A stretch of DNA of 5,563 nt. It comes from Planctomycetota bacterium. Lineage in GTDB: Bacteria > Planctomycetota > UBA8742 > SKZP01. The stretch is from contig SKZP01000050.1 of assembly GCA_007127275.1 (NCBI GenBank), positions 1 through 5,563 of the forward strand, written 5' to 3'. Position numbers and translations under genes: made by a program. Under the pieces are notes generated by a model. The model ran no database searches. It saw only the letters and a list, made by a program, of their open reading frames with translations, and was not told the DNA's origin. Below, in pieces: positions 1 to 5,518 of this stretch. Position 1 is the stretch's first letter. Each line of letters begins with the position of its first letter.

Positions 1-2
1 AC

Positions 3-422
3 GCGACGAAACTCGTCGGCCCGACAACATTCGCGAACCTCACCGGCCATCCGGTGCTGACCGACCTTTGGGAGGGGAGCGAGCACGGCAATCCGGTGCA
101 CATTGACATTCAAGACGTCGCTCGCGCCATGTTGATTGCGCCGGCCACGGCAAACATTATTGGCAAGGTGGCCCACGGCATTGCTGACGACGCGCTAAGC
201 ACCGTCGCCCTTTCGGTGGATTGCCCCGTGATCCTCGCGCCGGCAATGAATACGAAGATGTATACGAACCCCATTGTTGCGGACAACGTCAAGAAGCTGC
301 GCCGCTTCGGCTACACCATCATTGAGCCCGGTGAAGGCTGGCTCGCCTGTGGTCACAAGGGTCCCGGCCGTCTCGCCCCGGAAGAACACATTGCTCAAAC
401 GGTTCGCGACCAGTTGGGATAA
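3..422 (+). CDS. coaC: Phosphopantothenoylcysteine decarboxylase (CoaC), stand-alone, 5'-truncated by the window edge
   Basis: Flavoprotein (HFCD/Dfp family) that decarboxylates 4'-phosphopantothenoylcysteine to 4'-phosphopantetheine in cytosolic coenzyme A synthesis, using FMN. The frame is open to the left edge and reads ATKLVGPTTFANLTGHP, a typical Dfp segment, so about 40 N-terminal residues lie outside the window. All family hallmarks follow. The His of the HIDIQDVA segment (positions 99-122) corresponds to the active-site His75 of E. coli Dfp. IAPATANIIGKVAHGIADD is the FMN/trimer region. PAMNTKMYTNP contains the Asn of the PxMNxxMW motif, with Tyr in place of Trp. LACGHKGPGRLAPEEHI is the substrate-clamp segment with its catalytic Cys. 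The protein stops (TAA, 420-422) right after the clamp helix, and no CoaB (phosphopantothenate-cysteine ligase) sequence follows in any frame, so this is not the common CoaBC fusion. It converges with the next gene. A paralogous HFCD decarboxylase is possible but less likely. Confidence 0.9.
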   Translation, partial: ATKLVGPTTFANLTGHPVLTDLWEGSEHGNPVHIDIQDVARAMLIAPATANIIGKVAHGIADDALSTVALSVDCPVILAPAMNTKMYTNPIVADNVKKLRRFGYTIIEPGEGWLACGHKGPGRLAPEEHIAQTVRDQLG

Positions 423-474
423 CAGCTTGTCCAATACAGGGGCGAATGCGCGTGCAAGTTTCGTTAGAAAGGCG

Positions 475-501
475 TGCCGCAGCCCGAATTGCCGCAGCCC
501 G
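475..501. repeat. 12-bp direct repeat with a 15-bp period
   Basis: TGCCGCAGCCCG occurs at 475-486 and again at 490-501, separated by AAT. On the minus strand one frame across it reads GCGRKPGCGNSGCGTPF followed by a TAA at 464-466. That looks like a Cys/Gly-rich protein tail, but the frame is closed by another stop at 545-547 and has no start codon. The repeat itself is certain from the sequence; its meaning is not. Confidence 0.6.
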
Positions 502-514
502 GTTTCCGCCCACA

Positions 515-574
515 CCCACCGACTTCGTCGCGGTGGGCCGTGACTTACGTACCCGGATCTGCATGCAAGTCACG
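515..574. repeat. Two adjacent hairpin-forming inverted repeats
   Basis: The first is CCCACCG (515-521) pairing with CGGTGGG (531-537) across a 9-base loop. One base later CGTGACTT (539-546) pairs with AAGTCACG (567-574) across a 20-base loop that itself contains the palindrome GCATGC. All arms are perfect. They lie about 95 to 150 bases after the coaC stop. There is no T-tract after them, so they are either a factor-dependent 3' end or processing structure, or part of a structured RNA. Confidence 0.55.
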
Positions 575-669
575 TGTTTAGCCGGGAGGCAGTGCCGAGC
601 GAGGATGCGAGCACGTGTGACGTCGCGGCTGTTGGTTTTGAGGATGTGGCGCTGGAAGATTGGAAGCGT

Positions 670-715
670 CCCGTATCTCGAAACGGGGGAGGCGCTCTGC
701 AACACCTCGCGCCTC
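670..715. repeat. Two adjacent hairpin-forming inverted repeats
   Basis: CCCGT (670-674) pairs with ACGGG (683-687) across 8 bases. Directly after, GAGGCGC (689-695) pairs with GCGCCTC (709-715) across 13 bases. All arms are perfect and GC-rich. The spacing of one base between the two stems would allow coaxial stacking if transcribed. No T-run follows on either strand. I considered a tRNA T-arm on the minus strand because the first loop reads TTCGAGAT there, but the loop is one base too long and no other arms fit. Confidence 0.5.
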
Positions 716-916
716 GGGAGCTGTCAGTACCCTGCTTCCGAAGTTGAGCACCTGCGCTCGGCTCTGCTCCGTTGTCGTCGGTCGCGCGGCTCGTTGTGAC
801 TCGTCATGCCTGCGATGCTCACCTTTTTCCGCCTCGCACACTCTTCGCTCGCCACGCTCAACGTTCGGAACTGATTTCCTGTCAGCTCCTAAGTCACGCC
901 CCGAAGATCCGGACAC

Positions 917-3670
917 TTACTCGGTCTGGATGCCGGTGAGTTTTGCGCGACGTCGCCATGCGAGCATCCACACCACCAACAACATCAGCGGCAAGAACGC
1001 CTCCAACGAAGTACGTCCCGGCAAAGTCGCGCATCCCCCGCCGCCACTACCCGGCTGCACAATCGGCTCGTCACCCACACCAATCTCAACGCGCTGGGAA
1101 CTCGGCCAGCCAATGATTTGCGGATTGGTGCCACCGGTGACGCCGCGAAAGACAATGCGGCTCGTCCCCGTGGCGGCAAATTCACGGCGAATGCCGATCA
1201 AATAGACGCGGGTTTGCGAGGTCACCGTGGGCGTCACACCCTGACTTAGCGGCACGGTAGTGAGGACGTTTAGCGGTGCGGAACGCCCGATCAAGTCGGG
1301 GTCACCCTCTTCCAGCAGTCCGGAGGCCGTGGCGTCGAGGTGCGGGATCAGCGTCATCACGTTGTCGGTAACGCCGCCACGGCTGTCGACGAGGCTGAAC
1401 ACCACGCTCGGCGCTTCCCCCCCGCCGGCGCGCGGCAGCACACTGACCGTGGCGAACGGGACAATCTGCTCCCCACCGAAGTCCACCACGTCACGCGAAA
1501 AGCTAACCGCCACGTCTACGCCAGGCTGTGCACTGCCGTCGCCGACGGCGAGCTCGACCCCCTCGAGAATGGGGGGCGCCCCCGCCGAAGTGCTGTCGAG
1601 CGAAACGCTTACCGGCGCAGTGACGTCCGCAGCGGAGAGCGTAAACTGTCGCGTTCCCGAGGCTACCGCGGGGCTGAGATCAATGACCAGCAGGAACGGT
1701 CGCGGGGCGTCGTCGAGGGTGACGTTCTGCAGGTCCGCAAACACGAGCGCGTTGGTGTCGACCGTACCGTTGTTAATTAGCGTATCCGCGAAATCCCAGC
1801 GTCCCTGGTGCTGGCCGTTGTCGTAGTAAAGGCGCGCCGCCTGCACCCCCGAGGTGTTGCCGACGAAGCGGATTTCTTGAAGCTGTGTCGAGCCCAGCGA
1901 GGTCTGCATGGTGAAGCTCATGGCAGGGACGTTGCTGTCACCGGGCTGCACGGGCAAGTGAGTGACCGCATGCGGCTCGTTGCGTTGCACGAGGATCCGG
2001 GGATTACTGCCAAGTACGCGCACCGAGGTGGGCTGGCCGAGCACATGAGTCACGGTGGAAGTGTCGGAGTAGCCCCACGTGCTCGCGCTTTGGTCGAAGC
2101 CGACGAAGCCCGTCGCCGCGAAGCTGCTTGAAATGTCCGCGGTAAGCAACAGCGCGAGCCCGTCCTCCGAGGAAGGCGGTACGGGATGATTCAAGCCGGT
2201 GAAGGAGACGCTTGTTCCGCTGACGGTGCCGGAGCCGAGCAACGCGTCGTGTGGTTCGAGCGTGCCGGTAGCGTCAACGTCCAGCAAAAGATTCACTTGA
2301 TCCAAGTCGTCGTCACTCATCCCCGCAAAGAGCAATTCGGCGTGCAGCGCCTCAAGCACTGCCGGACCCAACGTGTCGTGGCGGCGCAACTGAATGCTTG
2401 CGAGCAACACATCGCGGTCCCCGGCTCGGGCGACCCGGCGCGCCGGCAACGTCGAGTGAAACGCGGTGACCAATGGCCCCGGGCTGAAATGCCGTTCCGG
2501 CGTGTGCACCCCCCCGTAGACCGGGACGGTCGCGTCGACATCCCCCTCGCTTGCGCGAATCCGCAACGAACCAATGACCTCGAACGGCAACGACGCCACC
2601 GTCGCCAGGAGCAAGTAACGGCGCACCGGCGTCGCACCGCCGACTTGTTGCGGGGCGAACTCGAGTTTGGTCGAGAACGCACCGGCGGCAACACTCTCAC
2701 TGGCGAGCACCGTATCCGTGCCGGGTTCGTAGACGCCGACCTCTCCCTCGTCGGCGACAAGCGAAAGCGTCACTGCGGATCCGGAAGGAAACGGCGGATG
2801 CCTGACGTCGACCTCGTCGAAGCTCCCACCACCGTCGAAGGCGTGCAGCTCGAAACTCGCGACGACTACGTCGCTCTCTCCCTCGGCAAGCGCAACCTCC
2901 TCGGCACTGTTCGCCGTCGAGACCAGGTTGAGCGCGTTCGGCTGCGGCGGCACGGCGTCGGGAACAAGCTCCACCACGCGGCCGCTCGCTGGTCGCGTCA
3001 ACTGCTGGACCAACGTGTCCCCGAAGCCGGGCACCGAAAGCGTCCCGTCGGGGCTGACAATGCCAGAGACGAACGGAGCGCTGTCGGCGAAAATCTCCCA
3101 CTCCGGGCCGTACCACAGGCGAATGCGCCCGGATGGGTAGAGGTGCACCTGGAAATTGAGCTCGGTCAACCGCTCCCCTTGTGCGAAGGCAACTCCCCGC
3201 CACTGAAAGACGACCCGGCTACCGCCGTCGGTAACGTGCGCGGTAAAGGCTCGCTCCCGGTACGGCCCGGCGACAAGGTCGCCTCGTACGGCGTGGATGG
3301 CCCCGCGCAGGTGGTCTTCTACAGCCGGTGCCTCGAGTGAGGCGACGACGTTGCTCTCCAACTGATGGTCGAGAAACAGCACGCTGCCATTGGTGGAGAG
3401 CCACGCGTGGCGGTACTCCCGGCCGAAGTAGGGAAAGGCGAACGGCAACTCCACCTGTAGTGCCCCGTTGAACTGGTTACCGGCCACCAACGTCGCAACG
3501 CCGCTGCCCTCGAACTCGGCATACGGCTGGCTTAGCTCGACACGGCCGTAGGCCGGCGACGGCTGCGCCTCGCCCACCGCCTTCGGCAGTACAATCACAA
3601 GCGCGCATGCGCCAAGCAACGCAGCGCCGAATATGCGTCCTCCAACTGAATGTATCCCGGGATTACGCAT
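917..3670 (-). CDS. Large secreted surface protein: nidogen-like domain, beta-rich modules, Gly-Gly-Cys C-terminal sorting anchor
   Basis: Function unknown; an exported envelope or adhesin-like protein is inferred. Numbering is from the ATG at 3670 (917 residues). Residues 1-35 look like a signal peptide: an Arg-containing start, hydrophobic core IFGAALLGACALVIVLP, and probable cleavage after VGEA. Residues about 42-237 resemble a nidogen-like extracellular beta domain: LPFAFPYFG (75-83), LSTNGSVLF (91-99), NFQVHLYPSGRIRLWYG (172-188) and SGIVSPDGT (202-210). Three related modules follow (about 246-383, 400-555, 556-695). Each opens with a strand such as DVVVASFEL, DVLLASIQL or NVPAMSFTM and ends with a strand like YLLLATVAS, LALLLTADIS or FLLVIDLS. 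Module 2 carries a calcium-loop-like DVDATGTLEPHD (464-475). A fourth, more divergent beta-rich region covers about 701-870. The C-terminus has SGGGGC (Cys880), a transmembrane segment LEAFLPLMLLVVWMLAW (889-905), RRR and a 9-residue tail. There are two adjacent ATGs (3673, 3670). The second has the better Shine-Dalgarno spacing. A TTG at 3775 would extend the frame but has no ribosome binding site and would bury the signal peptide. Confidence 0.85.
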   Translation of the reverse strand: MRNPGIHSVGGRIFGAALLGACALVIVLPKAVGEAQPSPAYGRVELSQPYAEFEGSGVATLVAGNQFNGALQVELPFAFPYFGREYRHAWLSTNGSVLFLDHQLESNVVASLEAPAVEDHLRGAIHAVRGDLVAGPYRERAFTAHVTDGGSRVVFQWRGVAFAQGERLTELNFQVHLYPSGRIRLWYGPEWEIFADSAPFVSGIVSPDGTLSVPGFGDTLVQQLTRPASGRVVELVPDAVPPQPNALNLVSTANSAEEVALAEGESDVVVASFELHAFDGGGSFDEVDVRHPPFPSGSAVTLSLVADEGEVGVYEPGTDTVLASESVAAGAFSTKLEFAPQQVGGATPVRRYLLLATVASLPFEVIGSLRIRASEGDVDATVPVYGGVHTPERHFSPGPLVTAFHSTLPARRVARAGDRDVLLASIQLRRHDTLGPAVLEALHAELLFAGMSDDDLDQVNLLLDVDATGTLEPHDALLGSGTVSGTSVSFTGLNHPVPPSSEDGLALLLTADISSSFAATGFVGFDQSASTWGYSDTSTVTHVLGQPTSVRVLGSNPRILVQRNEPHAVTHLPVQPGDSNVPAMSFTMQTSLGSTQLQEIRFVGNTSGVQAARLYYDNGQHQGRWDFADTLINNGTVDTNALVFADLQNVTLDDAPRPFLLVIDLSPAVASGTRQFTLSAADVTAPVSVSLDSTSAGAPPILEGVELAVGDGSAQPGVDVAVSFSRDVVDFGGEQIVPFATVSVLPRAGGGEAPSVVFSLVDSRGGVTDNVMTLIPHLDATASGLLEEGDPDLIGRSAPLNVLTTVPLSQGVTPTVTSQTRVYLIGIRREFAATGTSRIVFRGVTGGTNPQIIGWPSSQRVEIGVGDEPIVQPGSGGGGCATLPGRTSLEAFLPLMLLVVWMLAWRRRAKLTGIQTE
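947..1054 (-). other. Coding segment for a Cys-containing C-terminal sorting signal (GGGGC / TM / RRR)
   Basis: The last part of the surface protein has the tripartite layout of prokaryotic C-terminal sorting signals: a Gly-rich motif with an invariant-looking Cys (PGSGGGGC), a single hydrophobic helix of about 17 residues, then an Arg cluster. The Gly-Gly-Cys form is shared by the MYXO-CTERM, Synerg-CTERM and JDVT-CTERM groups. These are thought to be processed by CAAX-type intramembrane proteases (the myxosortase type), leaving the Cys available for lipid attachment. Which subgroup this belongs to cannot be decided by eye; the layout is closest to JDVT-like tails in my reading. The nine residues after RRR are a longer tail than usual. 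Confidence 0.7.
2246..2281 (-). other. Coding segment for an EF-hand/dockerin-like calcium loop
   Basis: The encoded DVDATGTLEPHD has acidic residues at loop positions 1, 3 and 12, Gly at 6 and a hydrophobic residue at 8, as in the canonical 12-residue EF-hand loop. Thr is at position 5, where Asp, Asn or Ser is usual. It follows a hydrophobic strand (VNLLL) in module 2 of the surface protein. The equivalent place in module 3 reads YYDNGQHQGRWDFAD, which keeps some acidic residues but has a shifted spacing. Calcium binding is inferred from pattern only. Confidence 0.5.
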
Positions 3671-3676
3671 CATTCT

Positions 3677-3681
3677 TCCTT
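3677..3681 (-). promoter_or_regulatory. Ribosome binding site of the surface-protein gene
   Basis: On the minus strand the sequence reads GAAGGAAGA directly before ATGATG. The AAGGA core lies 3 bases before the first ATG (3673) and 6 bases before the second (3670). This favours the second ATG and argues against the in-frame TTG at 3775, which is preceded by a C/T-rich stretch without a Shine-Dalgarno match. Confidence 0.7.
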
Positions 3682-3716
3682 CAAACAGTGCAGCGGGGGC
3701 GCCGAAAAGGGGTACC

Positions 3717-3734
3717 CGAACATGCTCACGTTCG
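3717..3734. promoter_or_regulatory. 18-bp dyad, possible operator in the divergent intergenic region
   Basis: CGAACATGCTCACGTTCG is an imperfect palindrome in which 7 of 9 positions match between half-sites. The outer CGAAC/GTTCG arms are perfect, with 8 bases between them. On the minus strand it lies just downstream of a weak -10-like TATTCT (3743-3738), so it would cover the expected transcription start of the surface-protein gene. The arms resemble Gram-positive LexA boxes, but those have 4 bases between the arms, so LexA is not supported. No good -35 element was found. Confidence 0.25.
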
Positions 3735-3746
3735 CTAAGAATAGTA

Positions 3747-3761
3747 GCCGCTTCGGGCGGC
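3747..3761. repeat. Small inverted repeat with a UUCGG loop
   Basis: GCCGC (3747-3751) pairs with GCGGC (3757-3761) around a TTCGG loop on the plus strand. It lies upstream of mnmE and next to the weak -10-like element of the divergent gene. It could form a hairpin in an mnmE leader transcript. A second one, GGCGG (3794-3798) with CCGCC (3806-3810), lies closer to mnmE. There is no T-run after either. Confidence 0.3.
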
Positions 3762-3849
3762 ACGAAGTTCAGCAAAAAGGGGGTTGGTCATCCGGCGGCA
3801 GTGTTCCGCCACGCACCTTCCCTCGCATCCTCTGTGCATTGACACCTAT

Positions 3850-3856
3850 GGAGGAG
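3850..3856 (+). promoter_or_regulatory. Ribosome binding site of mnmE
   Basis: GGAGGAG ends one base before the ATG at 3858. If the first GGAG (3850-3853) is used, the spacing is 4 bases, which is short but workable. The choice of start rests mainly on the protein: MSPQDTIVAV aligns directly with the conserved N-terminus of MnmE (E. coli MSDNDTIVAQ). An ATG at 3848 is in another frame. Confidence 0.65.
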
Positions 3857-3857
3857 C

Positions 3858-5444
3858 ATGAGCCCGCAAGATACCATTGTGGCGGTTTCTTCGGCGCCGG
3901 GGCCGGCACCCCGTGGCGTGCTGCGGGTGGCGGGACCGCAGGCGTTTGCCCGTGTGGCCGCGCTCGTGGTGGAGCCGGTGGATTCAGAGTCGTCGACGCC
4001 GCAAGGGCAGCCGGTGCCGCACGCACTGATTGAGCGGCGACGCGGCGCTTACGAAGGGGTCGCGCTGGCCTTGCCGGAGTGGCCGCCGGTGCCGGCGCTC
4101 GTGCTCGCCTTTGCGGCGCCGCACTCCTACAGCGGCGACGACGTCGTCGAGTTGCACCTGCCCGGCTCGCCGGTGCTGCTCGCCGCGCTGCTTGCCGAGT
4201 TGCTACGGTATACGCCGGAGGTGGCAGGGCCGGCGGTCAGGTACGCCGAGCCGGGCGAGTTTACGCTGCGGGCGCTGCTCAATGGAAAGCTCGACCTGAC
4301 GCAGGCGGAGGCCGTTTCCGAGGTGATTGGCGCCCGTGAGCCTGAGGCGGCGGTGCGCGAACTCGCGAATCTCACCGCCGGACGCGGCGAAAATGTACCC
4401 GGCGCACCCGCACACAGCCTCGCGGCACTGGCGGCGACGTGGCGCGAGCGTCTGGGGACCTTGATGGCGCGAGCCGAGTTGGCGCTCGACTTTTCCGAGG
4501 ACGAGGACTTCTGGCACGTTGCCGACCCCCCGCGGCTCCAGCGAGAATTGAGCGAGGTATGCGAGGAAATTCTCGCGCGTTCGAAGCACCGACGAGCCAC
4601 GGCCGCAGAGCGTGGAGAGGCGCCGGAGGTTGTCCTGCTGGGGCCGGCAAACGCGGGAAAGTCGTCGCTGCTCAACGCGCTCGCTGGCGGGCGGCGAAGC
4701 ATTGTGACACGCATACCGGGCACGACCCGCGACGCCGTAAGTCACGAGGTCACACTGCCGCAAGGGCCGCGGGTGCGCCTGTGGGATACTGCCGGGCTGC
4801 GCCGAGCCACGCAGGGCCACGACGCCGCAGGGGAAGCGGCCGAGCCGCCCCTCCCTGCCGACAAACTTGACAGCGAACGGACGGCAACGGCGCACGCGTT
4901 GGATGCGGCGGCGGAGGACCTTTCGCTCGAGATGGTGCGGGGCGCGGATGTGCTCGTGTGGTGCTGGCCGGCCGACGTGGCGCCGCCGGTGATCCCTGTC
5001 ACACTTCAGGACATGTGCGGCAGCGAGTGGCTCCTCAACCGCACGAAATCCGACCTGCCGGCGTCGTGGTCACTCGAGGAGTACGCGGCCCGGTACGGCG
5101 GTGTTGCAAGTGTCTCCACGTCGGTACGCGACGAATCCAGCCTCGCCGCATTCGGCCGCACCGTAGCCGAGGCCCTCGCCGCCGCGGCACACGGAAACGC
5201 CGAGCACGGCGGCCACGGCGTACTCGCCAACGCCCGACAAGCGGCTCACCTTGAAGCGGCGGCACACCACCTCGAACAAGCGTTGCCGCTCGCCCAGCAC
5301 GCCGAAACCATGGAACTCGCAAGCCACGAAATGGCAAGCGCAGAACGGGAACTCGCACACCTGCTCGGCGAAGATCCCGTCAGCGGCGTCGCAAATGAGG
5401 CCCTGCTCACGCGAATCTTTTCCACCTTCTGCCTCGGCAAGTGA
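3858..5444 (+). CDS. mnmE: tRNA uridine-5-carboxymethylaminomethyl modification GTPase MnmE (TrmE), divergent form
   Basis: With MnmG, MnmE builds the 5-carboxymethylaminomethyl group on wobble U34 of certain tRNAs, using GTP and a folate one-carbon donor; it is cytosolic. It has 528 residues against about 450 for the family. The N-terminal folate-binding domain is seen in DTIVAV (5-10), PHSYSGDDVVELH (88-100) and AEPGEFTLRALLNGKLDLTQAEAV (130-153). The G domain lies inside the helical domain: G1 GPANAGKSS (262-270), G2 IPGTTRD (286-292), G3 DTAGLR (310-315) and G4 TKSD (396-399). The C-terminus IFSTFCLGK keeps the Cys of the conserved FCIGK motif. Departures from the family: GPAP replaces the usual GRGG near the N-terminus, LHLPGSP replaces LHGHGG, and TKSD replaces NKxD. 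A hydrophilic insertion of roughly 34 residues follows DTAGLR. It is transcribed divergently from the surface-protein gene. The identity is firm; whether the altered switch II changes GTPase control is open. Confidence 0.95.
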   Translation: MSPQDTIVAVSSAPGPAPRGVLRVAGPQAFARVAALVVEPVDSESSTPQGQPVPHALIERRRGAYEGVALALPEWPPVPALVLAFAAPHSYSGDDVVELHLPGSPVLLAALLAELLRYTPEVAGPAVRYAEPGEFTLRALLNGKLDLTQAEAVSEVIGAREPEAAVRELANLTAGRGENVPGAPAHSLAALAATWRERLGTLMARAELALDFSEDEDFWHVADPPRLQRELSEVCEEILARSKHRRATAAERGEAPEVVLLGPANAGKSSLLNALAGGRRSIVTRIPGTTRDAVSHEVTLPQGPRVRLWDTAGLRRATQGHDAAGEAAEPPLPADKLDSERTATAHALDAAAEDLSLEMVRGADVLVWCWPADVAPPVIPVTLQDMCGSEWLLNRTKSDLPASWSLEEYAARYGGVASVSTSVRDESSLAAFGRTVAEALAAAAHGNAEHGGHGVLANARQAAHLEAAAHHLEQALPLAQHAETMELASHEMASAERELAHLLGEDPVSGVANEALLTRIFSTFCLGK

Positions 5445-5473
5445 TGCCATCCAGAATTCCCGCGTGGGGTTCC

Positions 5474-5518
5474 GGCGTTCGTGCGCCACTTCGGCGCGGG
5501 GACTTTCGTCCGAACGCC
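5474..5518. repeat. Nested stem-loop downstream of mnmE
   Basis: GGCGTTCG (5474-5481) pairs perfectly with CGAACGCC (5511-5518). Inside it GCGCC (5483-5487) pairs with GGCGC (5493-5497) around a 5-base loop. The structure begins 30 bases after the mnmE stop and could mark the 3' end of its transcript. No T-run follows, so it is not a standard intrinsic terminator. No gene is visible in the 119 bases after mnmE. Confidence 0.45.

Larger units (their letters stand above)
423..916. other. 494-bp spacer without a recognisable gene, rich in inverted repeats
   Basis: This stretch lies between the convergent stop codons of coaC and the surface-protein gene. Open frames exist on both strands, but their translations are Arg/Ser/Pro-rich and resemble no protein family, and none has a convincing ribosome binding site. 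I see no tRNA and no CoaB continuation. It contains four perfect-arm inverted repeats (515-537, 539-574, 670-687, 689-715) and a 12-bp direct repeat, listed separately. None is followed by a T-run on either strand, so no standard intrinsic terminator is supported for either flanking gene. A structured non-coding RNA or an untranslated 3' region is possible but unproven. Confidence 0.6.

Noticed and set aside
670..687. tRNA T-arm on the minus strand (TTCGAGAT loop)
   Set aside because: The loop is 8 bases rather than 7, the closing pair is wrong, and no acceptor, D or anticodon arm can be placed.
446..799. Open frame on the plus strand downstream of coaC as a small gene or a frameshifted CoaB
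   Set aside because: The translation lacks the CoaB hallmarks (the nucleotide-binding VTAGPTxExID region and the KxKK-type loop) and looks like random GC-rich reading.
578..916. Open frame on the minus strand immediately downstream of the surface-protein gene
   Set aside because: The Arg/Ser/Pro-rich composition has no domain, no convincing ribosome binding site and no homology I recognise.
2186..3340. Long open frame of 384 codons on the plus strand, antisense to the surface-protein gene
   Set aside because: Its translation is Arg/His/Gln-rich with no recognisable domain, whereas the opposite strand has a signal peptide, beta-strand periodicity and a sorting tail. Such shadow frames are common in GC-rich genes.
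3600..3620. Possible lipobox (LLGAC) in the signal peptide of the surface protein
   Set aside because: The hydrophobic stretch continues after the Cys (ALVIVLP), which fits one signal-peptide core better than a lipoprotein cleavage site; a signal peptidase I type site follows at VGEA. The lipoprotein reading cannot be fully excluded.
3671..3775. N-terminal extension of the surface protein from a TTG at 3775
   Set aside because: There is no Shine-Dalgarno match before the TTG, and it would put about 35 residues ahead of a clear signal peptide. The ATG pair at 3673/3670 has a good AAGGA site.
3839..3844. TTGACA as a -35 element for mnmE
   Set aside because: A -10 at normal spacing would fall inside the mnmE coding region after its start codon, and no TATAAT-like sequence is there.
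4127..4895. Long minus-strand open frames antisense to mnmE
   Set aside because: They are shadows of the mnmE codon pattern; the plus strand carries all the GTPase motifs.
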